From Peptoanaerobacter stomatis (GTDB lineage Bacteria; Bacillota; Clostridia; Peptostreptococcales; Filifactoraceae): a stretch of 64,000 nucleotides of DNA. Below the pieces are notes generated by a model, which saw only the letters and a list, made by a program, of their open reading frames with translations, did not search any database and had not been told where the DNA came from. This document shows, piece after piece, positions 18,154-27,246 of this stretch. The number at the start of each line of letters is the position of its first letter. Positions within the stretch are counted from its first letter, which is position 1. A program made the translations under genes and the position numbers. The stretch is from positions 160,850 through 224,849 of the forward strand of contig NZ_JH815226.1 of the NCBI RefSeq assembly GCF_000238095.2, in the 5' to 3' direction.

Positions 18154-19196
18154 AAGTTCTCCTTTGAAATAGTTGATATTCTCAGTTGTCCGCAAGCACC
18201 GTTTATATCACTGCCCATTTCTCTTCTTACAGTTGCATTTATATGGTTATCAGATAAAATCTTCAAAAATTTCTTTATTTTTTGCTCATTCGGTTTTTCA
18301 TAATCATTATGAGATGCACTATTTACAGGTATTATATTTACATGGCATAATTGATGACCTATAAGTTTGGATAAAGCCAAAGCATCTTTTTCAGAATCGT
18401 TTACATTTTTTATTATCGCATACTCATAAGTTATACGCCTATTTGTCTTTTTTATATAATAGTCTGTTGATTTTATAAGTTCTTCCAAAGAAAATTTTCT
18501 TGAAATAGGCATTATATTCTCTCTTTTTTCTTGATATGGAGAATGTAAGGATATAGCGAGGTTTATTTGCATTTTTCTATCTGCAAAATCTCTTATCTTA
18601 TCTGCAATTCCACAAGTAGAAACCGTTATATGTCTTTGACCTATATTAAGTCCGTTTTCATCACCTATCAACTCTAAAAACTTGATAAAATTGTTGTAAT
18701 TATCAAACGGCTCTCCGCTTCCCATTATAACTATATTTGAAATTCTCTGCGACGCATCTTTTGACATAGATACTATCTGACCTATCATTTCTCCTGCTGT
18801 CAAATCTCTTATCTTTGAATTTACCGTTGATGCACAAAATGTACATCCCATAAGACAGCCTACCTGAGAAGATATACAAGCCGATAATCCGAACTTATAT
18901 TTCATAAGTACGGACTCTATTATATTATCGTCATCTAATTTCATAAGATATTTTTTAGTATAATCCTTTTGCGATTGTAATTTTTTATATATAGACACAG
19001 GATTTACGCAAAAATTCTCATTCAAAAATTCCTTTAATTTTTTGGGTATGTTGTTTATTTCATCAAATGACGATATTTTATCAAAAACTAAAGGATATAT
19101 CTGTTTTGCTCTATATTTTTCAAAAGAATTGGATATCAATATATCTTCAAACTCTTTCATATTTAAATCTAATATATTTTTTTTCATATCTTCCAT
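18150..19196 (-). CDS. rlmN: Dual-specificity RNA methyltransferase RlmN
   Basis: Radical-SAM enzyme making 2-methyladenosine at A2503 of 23S rRNA and A37 of tRNAs. Of 348 residues, CLMGCTFCAS gives the CxxxCxxC cluster motif, and NGACGQLR near the C-terminus carries the second methyl-carrying Cys. IVIMGSGEPFDNYNN is also typical. The start may be the ATG at 19187 (MKKNILDLN) rather than 19196; neither has a strong ribosome site. It overlaps the phosphatase gene by 4 nt. Confidence 0.95.
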   Translation of the reverse strand: MEDMKKNILDLNMKEFEDILISNSFEKYRAKQIYPLVFDKISSFDEINNIPKKLKEFLNENFCVNPVSIYKKLQSQKDYTKKYLMKLDDDNIIESVLMKYKFGLSACISSQVGCLMGCTFCASTVNSKIRDLTAGEMIGQIVSMSKDASQRISNIVIMGSGEPFDNYNNFIKFLELIGDENGLNIGQRHITVSTCGIADKIRDFADRKMQINLAISLHSPYQEKRENIMPISRKFSLEELIKSTDYYIKKTNRRITYEYAIIKNVNDSEKDALALSKLIGHQLCHVNIIPVNSASHNDYEKPNEQKIKKFLKILSDNHINATVRREMGSDINGACGQLRISTISKENL

Positions 19197-19372
19197 AATT
19201 TAATTTTTTCTCTAAATTTTTAATAAATTGGTAATTCTTTCAGTTTAATATTATTCATCTATAGATAAATTATTAAGAAAAGCACTATTTAATTTATAAC
19301 ATTTCTAATATTGCTTTTTTTAATAATTATTGGCATATTAGCGTTTATAAACTGATTTAATTACTAAAATTT

Positions 19373-20683
19373 TTAACAATCTTCATTCTTTCTCATCTTA
19401 CATACAAAAAAACCGTCTGTTGAATCTATGTGTGGATAATATTCTTTTTGAAAAATCAGTTCAAAATTAATATTTTTACTCAAAAATTCACTTATAATAT
19501 CACTATTTTCTTCTTTTCCAAGAGTACAAGTGCTGTACACTAATATTCCGTCTTTTTTTAGATATAAAGATGCGTTTTTCAATATTTGTTTTTGAACATC
19601 TATAATGTTTTGTATATCCTCAAATTTTTTATATCTTATCTCTGGTTTGCGCCTTAATATGCCTATACCACTACAAGGCACATCACACAAAACCTTATCA
19701 AATTTATTTTTATATTCGCTTTTATATATAGTCGCATCGTTTACATATGTTTTTATTATATTTATTCCCAGTCTTTTTGCCTGTTCTTCTAAAAGTTTGA
19801 GTTTTTTTGATGATATATCAAGGCTTGTTATACTACCCTTATTTCCCATAAGTTCTGCCATAAACACAGACTTTCCTCCAGGAGCCGCACATATATCGAG
19901 CACATTTTCAAACGGTTCAGGAGATAATGCAAGTACAGCTTTCATACTGGCATAATCTTGAACGCTAAAAAATCCGTTTCTGTACATATCATTTTTACTT
20001 ATATCCTTAAAATTTTTAAGCGATACTATCATATTTTCTTCATCTATAATTTCAAACTTATTACCTAATTTTTGTAAATTTCTTTTTAAATCATCTATAT
20101 CTGTTTTTAATCTGTTTCCTCTTATAAATATATTAGGTGTATCTGACATTGACATAAGAAGTTCTTCTGTAAATTTATTTTTGTAATTGTCAAGCAATCT
20201 TTGCGCTATATAATCACTTACACTATATCTTGTCGATATATACTTTATGTCTTCTTTTATATCCGAAAACTCATAATTCTTAGCATTTTTTATATTGTTT
20301 TCATCTGATGTAAACTTTCTAAGAACTGCGTTCACAAAACTCTTAGCCCTATTATCGTATTTTTTCACAAGTTTTACATTCTCATTTACACTCGCATAGT
20401 TTACAGATGAATTCATAAAAATTATTTCAAAAAATGCCATTTCAAGAATCAGTTTAGCTTTTTTGGATATTTTTGAAAATGCTATATCGCTGTATTTTTT
20501 TATAAAATAGTCCAAATAATTTATATTGCTCAAAACGCCATAGACAATATACGTTATGAAACCTCGCATTTCATAATCTAAATCAACGTTTTTAAATGTT
20601 TCATTTATCGTTATATTGGAATATTTTTTATCATATTTCACGTCATATAATATTTTATATATAACCTGCCTTGTATTAACCAT
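19373..20683 (-). CDS. rsmB: 16S rRNA (cytosine967-C5)-methyltransferase RsmB
   Basis: Methylates C967 of 16S rRNA. The 436 residues have an N-terminal NusB-like RNA-binding domain (about 1-135) and a C-terminal SAM domain with LDICAAPGGKSVFMAELM, CDVPCSGIGILRRKPEIRYK (containing a catalytic Cys) and YSTCTLGKEEN (the second Cys). AGAGGAG lies before the ATG. It heads the minus-strand cluster and is divergent from the serine operon. Confidence 0.95.
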   Translation of the reverse strand: MVNTRQVIYKILYDVKYDKKYSNITINETFKNVDLDYEMRGFITYIVYGVLSNINYLDYFIKKYSDIAFSKISKKAKLILEMAFFEIIFMNSSVNYASVNENVKLVKKYDNRAKSFVNAVLRKFTSDENNIKNAKNYEFSDIKEDIKYISTRYSVSDYIAQRLLDNYKNKFTEELLMSMSDTPNIFIRGNRLKTDIDDLKRNLQKLGNKFEIIDEENMIVSLKNFKDISKNDMYRNGFFSVQDYASMKAVLALSPEPFENVLDICAAPGGKSVFMAELMGNKGSITSLDISSKKLKLLEEQAKRLGINIIKTYVNDATIYKSEYKNKFDKVLCDVPCSGIGILRRKPEIRYKKFEDIQNIIDVQKQILKNASLYLKKDGILVYSTCTLGKEENSDIISEFLSKNINFELIFQKEYYPHIDSTDGFFVCKMRKNEDC

Positions 20684-20875
20684 ATACTCCTCTAAAAAAT
20701 TTTTATTCTATTAAAACTCTTTTTAAAACATTGATATTTTATCATATTTTGATAAATAATACAAGAATTGCCAAATATTTGAATATAAGCCTTTTATAAC
20801 TACCTATTTTTCAGCTTGCTTTATAATAACTTTGACATTTTTACACAAAAAAATTGCATTTTTTTAAAATTTCTA

Positions 20876-20903
20876 TTGACAAATAAAAAAAAAGTATTAT
20901 AAT
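20876..20903 (+). promoter_or_regulatory. Promoter of the serine T-box operon
   Basis: TTGACA (20876-20881), a 16-nt spacer and TATAAT (20898-20903) are both perfect consensus hexamers. Transcription would start just before the T-box stem I. About 190 nt of AT-rich sequence without further signals separates it from the divergent rsmB. Confidence 0.85.
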
Positions 20904-20933
20904 ACATCTTTAAATAATTAAAAATTGGCATAA

Positions 20934-21215
20934 AAAAGAATAGTATTCAGGTAAGTTTTTCAGAGAGTAATCGGTTGGTGCGAGATTATATATGAACTGA
21001 AGAATCCACTTTTTGCCACATCAGGAAAGGTATAATAATTTTTAAAAAAACTGAGCATAAGAATATTCATTAACTGATGCGTATATTCTGCGTTAAGGAA
21101 TTTGAGATTGAAGTAAAGCTATTTATTTAATTCATTTATCAAAAATTTTACTTCAATGAACTTGGGTGGCACCACGAATATTTCGTCCCTCGGCATTTAG
21201 CCGAGGGATTTTTTT
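20934..21215 (+). ncRNA. T-box riboswitch, serine specific
   Basis: A complete T-box leader. Stem I carries CAGAGAG and GGTTGGTGCGAG, and its base pairs TGGCA...AAAAAG with CTTTTTGCCA (21009-21018). The specifier loop reads GAA-TCC-A, giving codon UCC (Ser) at 21005-21007. The antiterminator T-box is TGGGTGGCACCACG; its UGGC bulge (21167-21170) pairs with GCCA-3', which fits the G discriminator of tRNA-Ser. The terminator is TCCCTCGGC/GCCGAGGGA (21186-21194 / 21200-21208) plus seven T. Uncharged tRNA-Ser would favour read-through into the serine genes. Confidence 0.95.
21186..21215 (+). terminator. Regulated terminator of the serine T-box
   Basis: A 9-bp GC-rich stem with a 5-nt loop is followed by TTTTTTT. 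It is mutually exclusive with the T-box antiterminator. Confidence 0.93.
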
Positions 21216-21226
21216 ATATACAAAAT

Positions 21227-21333
21227 AGCCCAAAGAATATTCCTTGCAGGGCTAAGCAAGGTTTATTCTGCAAGTATGTTAAGATTATATCCCAAGTAAA
21301 TATTTTAGTTATACTTGTATTTTCCGTCGACGG
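21227..21333 (+). other. Structured leader downstream of the T-box terminator
   Basis: Three stems here exclude each other: AGCCC/GGGCT (21227-21231 / 21249-21253), CCTTGC/GCAAGG (21242-21247 / 21256-21261) and CTTGCAG/CTGCAAG (21243-21249 / 21268-21274). Further on is the 10-bp palindrome CCGTCGACGG (21324-21333), unusually GC-rich for this DNA. The ATG of the first gene is at 21380. No known riboswitch is recognised. Confidence 0.45.
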
Positions 21334-21379
21334 TTATATTTTTCATATTTTATAATTATTATTTAAAGGAGATATAACC

Positions 21380-22450
21380 ATGAAACTTTTTATTCCGGGT
21401 CCAGTTACAGTAAGACAAGATGTTTTAAACGAGATGGCTAAACAAATGATAGGGCATAGAACAAAAGATGCCTCTAAACTACAAAAAGACATAACTGAAA
21501 AAATGCAAAAAATATTCGGCACTAAAAATCAAGTATTGCTGTCTACTTCTTCAGGCAGTGGTCTAATGGAAGGTGCAATAAGATCTTGCACATTAAAAAG
21601 AGCCGCTTGTTTTGCAATAGGTGATTTTGGCGAAAAATGGTATAAAATGGCAATAAACAACAATACTCCTGCTGATTTGTTCAAATCAGAATTAGGTGAT
21701 ATAAATACTCCTGAGCAAGTAGATGAAGTGCTTAAAACAGGAAAGTACGATCTTATAACAGTAACAGGAAATGAAACTACAACAGGAATTGCCAACCCTA
21801 TAAAAGAAATAGGCGAAATAGTAAAAAAATATGATGATGTAATATTTTGTGTAGATTATGTAAGCTCTGCCGGTGGCGTAAAAATTGATGCAGATGACTT
21901 TGGCGTTGATATAGCAATAACTTCTTCACAAAAATCATTAGGTCTTCCTCCGGGACTTGCATTTTGCACTTTTTCTCCAAAAGCTGAAGACAGAGCTAAA
22001 AAAGTTGAAAATAGAGGAAGCTATTTCGATCTTTTAAACCTTAAAAGCTTCATTGACAAAAAGGACAACCAATACCCTACTACACCTGCTCTATCTTTAA
22101 TGTATGCTGCAAACTTCCAGTTAGATTATATATTAAACGAGCAAACTCTTGAAAAAAGAATACAAAACCATAAAAATATGGCTGATTTGGTAAGAGCTTG
22201 GGCAAAAAAACATTTTGATTTGTTTGCAAAAGAAGAAAAATATGCATCAAATACGGTAACTTGCATAAAAAATACAAAAAATATAGATGTTGCCAATCTT
22301 ATAAAGGAATTAAAAAAACAAGACATACTTCTTGGAAACGGATATGGAGATTTAAAAGATAAAACCTTCAGGATTGCACATATGGCGGATTTTAACATAG
22401 ATGATATGCAAGATTTATTAAACAAAATTGATAATATTTTAGGATTTTAA
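21380..22450 (+). CDS. Class V aminotransferase, probable phosphoserine/serine aminotransferase
   Basis: PLP enzyme of 356 residues, first in the serine operon. It starts with the family pattern FIPGPVTVRQDVL and has GHRTKD, STSSGSGLMEGAIRS, VTGNETTTG, CVDYVSSAGG (Asp159) and TSSQKSLGLPPG (PLP lysine K185). This is the archaeal/clostridial alanine-glyoxylate or serine-pyruvate type, not the classical SerC sequence. Given serA next door and the Ser T-box, it most likely makes 3-phosphoserine from 3-phosphohydroxypyruvate. Serine-glyoxylate aminotransferase is the alternative. AAAGGAG lies before the ATG. Confidence 0.88.
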   Translation: MKLFIPGPVTVRQDVLNEMAKQMIGHRTKDASKLQKDITEKMQKIFGTKNQVLLSTSSGSGLMEGAIRSCTLKRAACFAIGDFGEKWYKMAINNNTPADLFKSELGDINTPEQVDEVLKTGKYDLITVTGNETTTGIANPIKEIGEIVKKYDDVIFCVDYVSSAGGVKIDADDFGVDIAITSSQKSLGLPPGLAFCTFSPKAEDRAKKVENRGSYFDLLNLKSFIDKKDNQYPTTPALSLMYAANFQLDYILNEQTLEKRIQNHKNMADLVRAWAKKHFDLFAKEEKYASNTVTCIKNTKNIDVANLIKELKKQDILLGNGYGDLKDKTFRIAHMADFNIDDMQDLLNKIDNILGF

Positions 22451-22480
22451 TTTATATTTTCATAATGGTTTTAATCTTTT

Positions 22481-22581
22481 ATACTAATACCTGTTTGACT
22501 AATTGATATCACAAGGAATAATAATTAATTTTTTGATGATTATAAACTGAAAATATCTGTTATTTTATTATATTTTAGTAC
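22481..22581. repeat. Dispersed repeat family A, copy 2 (101 bp)
   Basis: Begins ATACTAATACCTG and aligns gap-free with 12869-12969 over 101 bp. The right end is degenerate (TATTTTAGTAC). It lies inside the serine operon, in the 211-nt gap between the aminotransferase gene and serA, and so will be part of the mRNA. Confidence 0.6.
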
Positions 22582-22661
22582 CAATACATTGAAATCATAT
22601 TTTTAAAACCACTAAAATTAATATTAATTCTATTTATTATAAAACAAATTGGAGAATTAAA

Positions 22662-23558
22662 ATGAAAATACTTGCAAATGACGGACTTGACAATATAGCC
22701 GTAGAAGAATTAAAAAAACTTGATATAGAAATAGATTTGAATCATTATGATGACGAACTGCTGATAAACAAACTCAAAGAAGTCGATATTGTCATAATAC
22801 GTTCTGCTACAAAATTGACTTCCAAAATACTCGAAAAGACAAAAAATACGAAGCTTAAACTTCTCATAAGAGCAGGAGTCGGACTTGACAATATCGATGT
22901 TGAATACGCCAAAAACAACGGATACATTGTAAGAAACACACCCAATTCAAGTGCCAATTCAGTGGCAGAATTCGTTATAGGCGCTATAGTTTCACTTGCA
23001 AGATTCATACCTATAGCAAATTTTACCTGCAAAAATAAAAAGTGGAACAAAAAACAATATCAAGGTATAGAAATACAAGGCAAAACACTCGGCATAATAG
23101 GTATGGGTAATATCGGCAAACTTCTTGCAAAAAAAGCCGATGCACTCGGTATGAAAGTAGTATTTTATGATAAATTTGTGAATAAATGCGAAAATTATGC
23201 CTATCTTTCACTTGAAGATTTACTTAGAACATCAGATTTTATAAGCATACACACACCGTTTGTAAGAGATAATTTCATATCTACAAATGAGTTCAATATT
23301 ATGAAAGATGGTTGTTATATAGTAAACACATCCAGAGGTGATAACTTGGACGAAGATGCACTTATAACAGCCATAGAAAACGGAAAAGTTGCAGGCTGCT
23401 TTATGGACGTATTAAAAAAAGAACCTATAGAAAACGAAAAATTAATACAAAATGACAAGATATATTTATCCCCTCACTTAGGCGGTGCAACCGATGAAGC
23501 ACAGCAAAAAATAGGTATGGAAATAGTTGACATTGTAAAAGAATTTATGAATATATAA
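22662..23558 (+). CDS. serA: D-3-phosphoglycerate dehydrogenase, short form
   Basis: Oxidises 3-phosphoglycerate to 3-phosphohydroxypyruvate, the entry to serine synthesis. The 298 residues show IIRSATKLTSKIL, IRAGVGLDNIDVEYA, the Rossmann motif GIIGMGNIGKLLA, NTSRGDNLDEDAL with the catalytic Arg, and SPHLGGATDEAQ with the catalytic His. It ends after the catalytic domain, so the ACT domain that gives serine feedback inhibition is missing. Control may rest on the T-box instead. GGAGAA lies before the ATG. Confidence 0.92.
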   Translation: MKILANDGLDNIAVEELKKLDIEIDLNHYDDELLINKLKEVDIVIIRSATKLTSKILEKTKNTKLKLLIRAGVGLDNIDVEYAKNNGYIVRNTPNSSANSVAEFVIGAIVSLARFIPIANFTCKNKKWNKKQYQGIEIQGKTLGIIGMGNIGKLLAKKADALGMKVVFYDKFVNKCENYAYLSLEDLLRTSDFISIHTPFVRDNFISTNEFNIMKDGCYIVNTSRGDNLDEDALITAIENGKVAGCFMDVLKKEPIENEKLIQNDKIYLSPHLGGATDEAQQKIGMEIVDIVKEFMNI

Positions 23559-23601
23559 TTTAGAAATAATCAAATTTTTCATTTAAAAATTGGAGAATAT
23601 T

Positions 23602-24810
23602 ATGGATATACGAGGATTCAAAGCATTAAGACCGAAAGCAGATTTCGTAAAAGATTTTTCTACCTTGCCCTATGATGTAGTAAACGATACACAGGTAAAA
23701 ACTGCAATTCAAAATAACACAAATCTGTTTTTCAAAGTTATAAAGACAGACTCTTTATATGATGAAAACATCTACGAAAAAGCAAGAGAAAACCTTGAAC
23801 AATTAAAAAAAGAAAATTTATTAATACAAGATGAGAAAAAGTCATTTTATATATATCAAGAAATTTTCAAAGACATAAATCAAACAGGTATCGTCGCAAC
23901 TATAAATATTGATGAATATATAAAAGGAAATGTAAAAAAACATGAAAAAACTCTAAAAGAAAAAGAAATAGACAGAATAAATAACTTTTATACTTGTAAA
24001 GCCAACACTGAACCTGTATTTTTATTTCAAAACAGAAATGCAGAAATTGAAAAAATAATTTATAATACAAAACTTACCAAGCAAAAAGAATATGATTTTA
24101 TAAGCGAAGATAATGTAAGACATATTTTATGGAAAATAGATGACGAAACAGTTGTAAATAAGCTCGAAAGCTTGTTTAAGAAAGTAAACTCTCTTTATAT
24201 AGCTGACGGGCATCATAGAACAGCATCATCCATAGACGTAGCACTAAAAATACGACAAGAAAATCCTGCTTATGATAAAAATAGTGAATTCAACTATTTT
24301 ATGGCAGTTATATTTTTTGAGGACGAGCTAAAAATATTACCATATAACAGAATTATAAAAAACTTAGAAAAATATGATATTGAAAATATATTGAAAGAAA
24401 TAAAAACAAATTTCAAAGTGCAACTATATGACAAAGTAACTTTTCCCACTGAAAAACACAGCTTTACAATGATAGTAAACAATAAAATTTATAAACTCAC
24501 AGCAAACAAAAGCATAATAGACGAAAAAGATCCAATAAACTCATTGGATACTATAATACTTCACAAAAATATAATAGAACCTTTATTTAAAATAACAGAT
24601 ATAAAAAATGAAGATGATATTGAGTTCGTAGGCGGTACAAACGCACTGAAAAATATAGATGAGCTTAAAAATGGAAATATTGTATTTTTAATGTATCCTA
24701 CTCAAATTGAGCAGATAAAAAACATAAGTGATATAAATGCGATAATGCCTCCAAAATCCACTTGGTTTGAGCCTAAGCTAAGAAGCGGTCTATTCATACA
24801 CGAATTTTAA
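23602..24810 (+). CDS. DUF1015 family protein in the serine operon
   Basis: A 402-residue cytosolic protein, last gene of the operon. Relatives are DUF1015 proteins of unproven function. It begins MDIRGFKALRPKADFVKDFS and has PYDVV, then YIADGHHRTASS (D202 to R206) and a C-terminal MPPKSTWFEPKLRSGLFIH. The DGHHR motif resembles the active-site DGHHR of ParB/sulfiredoxin-fold free-serine kinases such as SerK and SbnI. I infer a role with serine or phosphoserine, since no serB is seen. The ATG at 23602 has GGAG 6 nt upstream; a TTG at 23590 lacks one. Confidence 0.85.
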   Translation: MDIRGFKALRPKADFVKDFSTLPYDVVNDTQVKTAIQNNTNLFFKVIKTDSLYDENIYEKARENLEQLKKENLLIQDEKKSFYIYQEIFKDINQTGIVATINIDEYIKGNVKKHEKTLKEKEIDRINNFYTCKANTEPVFLFQNRNAEIEKIIYNTKLTKQKEYDFISEDNVRHILWKIDDETVVNKLESLFKKVNSLYIADGHHRTASSIDVALKIRQENPAYDKNSEFNYFMAVIFFEDELKILPYNRIIKNLEKYDIENILKEIKTNFKVQLYDKVTFPTEKHSFTMIVNNKIYKLTANKSIIDEKDPINSLDTIILHKNIIEPLFKITDIKNEDDIEFVGGTNALKNIDELKNGNIVFLMYPTQIEQIKNISDINAIMPPKSTWFEPKLRSGLFIHEF

Positions 24811-24910
24811 AAAATTGGATAATAAAAACTTTTAAGTCTAAAATTTAATAAAATAACGGATATTTTTGTTTTTAAGAATTTATTTTAGCCAAGTAAAATT
24901 AAGTACATTT

Positions 24911-24949
24911 AAAATCACAACTACCAATTAAGTTTGGAGTTGTGATTTT
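24911..24949. terminator. Bidirectional terminator, serine operon / pepF
   Basis: AAAATCACAACT (24911-24922) and AGTTGTGATTTT (24938-24949) form a perfect 12-bp stem. It lies between the convergent DUF1015 and pepF genes with T-rich tails on both strands. Confidence 0.75.
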
Positions 24950-24966
24950 ATAAGTTAATTAATCAA

Positions 24967-26697
24967 TTAAAATTTATCCAATGTATCTTTAAATACATCT
25001 AATGCTTGGCATATTGTTTCTTTTTTGCTTATATCCACTCCTGCTATTTTTAATTGATCTATTGGATAATTCTTATTTCCATCTTTTAAGAAATTTATAT
25101 ATCTGTTTACATTTTCAGAACCTTTTAATACGGCTTGCGATAAGAACGTTGCACAAGTAAACCCTGTAGCATATTTATATACATAATAATCTGAATAGAA
25201 ATGTGGTATTCTCGCCCATTCCAAAGCAATTTCATCATTTAATTTCACAGTAGGATAATATGTCTTGTTCAAGTTATAATATATTTCATTCAAGCTCTCT
25301 GCCGTCAATGCTTTACCTGACAAAACTTCATCATGTACAATTTTTTCAAATTCTGCAAACATCACTTGTCTGAAAACTGTTGTTCTGAATTGCTCCATAT
25401 TATACACCATAAGATTTTTCTTCTGAATATCTGTATCTGCATTTTTCAGCATATAATTATAAAGCAACAACTCGTTTGTAGTAGACGCAACTTCTGCTAC
25501 AAATATGGTATAGTCTGATTGCAAGAATGGATTATTTTTTCTTGAATAATAGCTGTGGATTGAGTGACCAAGCTCATGCGCCAACGTAAATACTGAGTTT
25601 AAGTTATCAGTATAATTCATAAGTATATACGGATTGGTGTCATATGCACCGAAAGAGTAGGCACCGGCTTTTTTACCTTCTTTAGGATATACGTCTATCC
25701 ACCTGTCTTCAAAACCTTTTTTCAATATTGAAAGATATTCTTCTCCTAAAGGTTTCAAAGCATTTTTTATTATTTGTTCAGCCTCTTCATATCTATATTT
25801 TGTTTCGTCTTTTTCAAATAACGGTACATATAAGTCGTAGTTGTGTATTTCATCTACTCCCAAATATTTTTTCTTTATATCCATATATTTTGAAAGTACC
25901 GGTATATAATCATGTATTGCTTCTATAAGAGTATCATATACTTTTTCATCAACATTATCTCCAAATAATTCTTGAGATAAATTTGATTTAAAATTTCTCA
26001 CTTTTGCCAATTTTTCCTTAGCCTTTACATGACCATAATAATCTGCTGCAAACGTATTTACATATTTCCCGTAAGTTTCGTACATTTTTTCAAAGGACTC
26101 TTTTCTTACCTGTCTGTTAGGATCAGTTTGAAAATTGCTGTAATTAGCATGAGTAAGTACCCTTTTTTCTTTATCTGACTCGATTACAGGAAATCTCATA
26201 TCTGCATATGAAAGCATATAAAAACTGTTTTCTGTATCGCTGGCTATATCTTGAGCCATACTTAAAAGATATTCTTCTTTTTCACTCAAAACATAAGGTT
26301 TATTCCTTAATGTTCTTGATATAACTTGCTTATAATCATCCCTGTCAGATTTTTTCATAAAATCATTTATCTTTTCTTCGCTTGTACTCATAACAATCGG
26401 TTCAAATGATGAGAATTCTTCGCTCATTTTTGCAGATAATGCTTCCACTTCAAGCGCTGTTTTTTGACTTTTAGATACCGTTGTATCTTCATCTCTTTTC
26501 ATATTTGAGTATGCTATAAGTCTTGACATAATAACAGATGCTTCTTCTACAACTTTCAGCAATTCTTCAAGAGATATATTTTTTTCTGATTTTATATTGC
26601 TGAACTTAGCAATCAAATCTTCTATTTTTTTCATATCTTTTTGTATAGATTCATCAGAATTATATATAAGCGATAAATCCCAGTTAAATTCTTTCAT
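24967..26697 (-). CDS. pepF: Oligoendopeptidase F (M3 family zinc peptidase)
   Basis: Cytosolic zinc metallopeptidase that degrades oligopeptides. About 576 residues, with the zinc motif FTLAHELGHSIHSYYS (HELGH), a later Glu ligand in FVAEVASTTNELLLYNYML, and the PepF C-terminal pattern ARIPHFYSDYYVYKYATGF. I start it at 26697 (MKEFNWDLSLIY), 6-7 nt after AAAGGGAA. An in-frame ATG at 26733 adds 12 residues that do not look native. The stop of the preceding Gx-type gene lies close upstream. Confidence 0.93.
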   Translation of the reverse strand: MKEFNWDLSLIYNSDESIQKDMKKIEDLIAKFSNIKSEKNISLEELLKVVEEASVIMSRLIAYSNMKRDEDTTVSKSQKTALEVEALSAKMSEEFSSFEPIVMSTSEEKINDFMKKSDRDDYKQVISRTLRNKPYVLSEKEEYLLSMAQDIASDTENSFYMLSYADMRFPVIESDKEKRVLTHANYSNFQTDPNRQVRKESFEKMYETYGKYVNTFAADYYGHVKAKEKLAKVRNFKSNLSQELFGDNVDEKVYDTLIEAIHDYIPVLSKYMDIKKKYLGVDEIHNYDLYVPLFEKDETKYRYEEAEQIIKNALKPLGEEYLSILKKGFEDRWIDVYPKEGKKAGAYSFGAYDTNPYILMNYTDNLNSVFTLAHELGHSIHSYYSRKNNPFLQSDYTIFVAEVASTTNELLLYNYMLKNADTDIQKKNLMVYNMEQFRTTVFRQVMFAEFEKIVHDEVLSGKALTAESLNEIYYNLNKTYYPTVKLNDEIALEWARIPHFYSDYYVYKYATGFTCATFLSQAVLKGSENVNRYINFLKDGNKNYPIDQLKIAGVDISKKETICQALDVFKDTLDKF

Positions 26698-26733
26698 ATA
26701 ATTTCCCTTTCTTTTGTCAAAACTATTATACAA

Positions 26734-27246
26734 TCAATTTTTCTTTATTATTTTTTTCAAATGTTCTGTCAAAAATTGCGATGTGATACCTATAAATATA
26801 CCTGTTCCTATCGAAATAAATGACATATACGGCAAATAATAAAATATCTTAGTATTTGATATCATAAATGATGCTACCAAAAGCTGACCTATATTAAAAA
26901 ATAATGCTCCAACTACTGATATTCCTATCATGCTTACAGATTTTAAATCCAATTTTTTTAATATACCCATGGCTATAATGCTCAATATTCCTCCTGATAT
27001 ACTATACATAAATGTCGATATTCCACCATAAAATGTAGATGAGAGAAATATCCTCATAAACAAAATCACAAAAGCCTCTTTAAAACCGAAAACATACAGG
27101 CATGTAAGACTTATGATATTTGATAATCCCAGTTTTGCACCGGGAGCTATCAAATTTATCGGAGGCAACATATTTTCTATATAATACAAAACAAGAGAAA
27201 ATGACAGCATTATAGCAAGCAACACCATCTTACTAGTCTTATTCAT
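26734..27246 (-). CDS. Gx transporter / heptaprenyl diphosphate synthase component I-like membrane protein
   Basis: A 170-residue membrane protein with about five hydrophobic segments. [20 protein letters not shown] and [20 protein letters not shown] are typical of the Hpre_diP_synt_I/Gx family, which are membrane proteins resembling ECF S components. Despite the name they probably do not make prenyl chains themselves. The substrate is unknown. The start overlaps the pgi stop by 8 nt, so it is co-translated with pgi. Confidence 0.8.
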   Translation of the reverse strand: MNKTSKMVLLAIMLSFSLVLYYIENMLPPINLIAPGAKLGLSNIISLTCLYVFGFKEAFVILFMRIFLSSTFYGGISTFMYSISGGILSIIAMGILKKLDLKSVSMIGISVVGALFFNIGQLLVASFMISNTKIFYYLPYMSFISIGTGIFIGITSQFLTEHLKKIIKKN

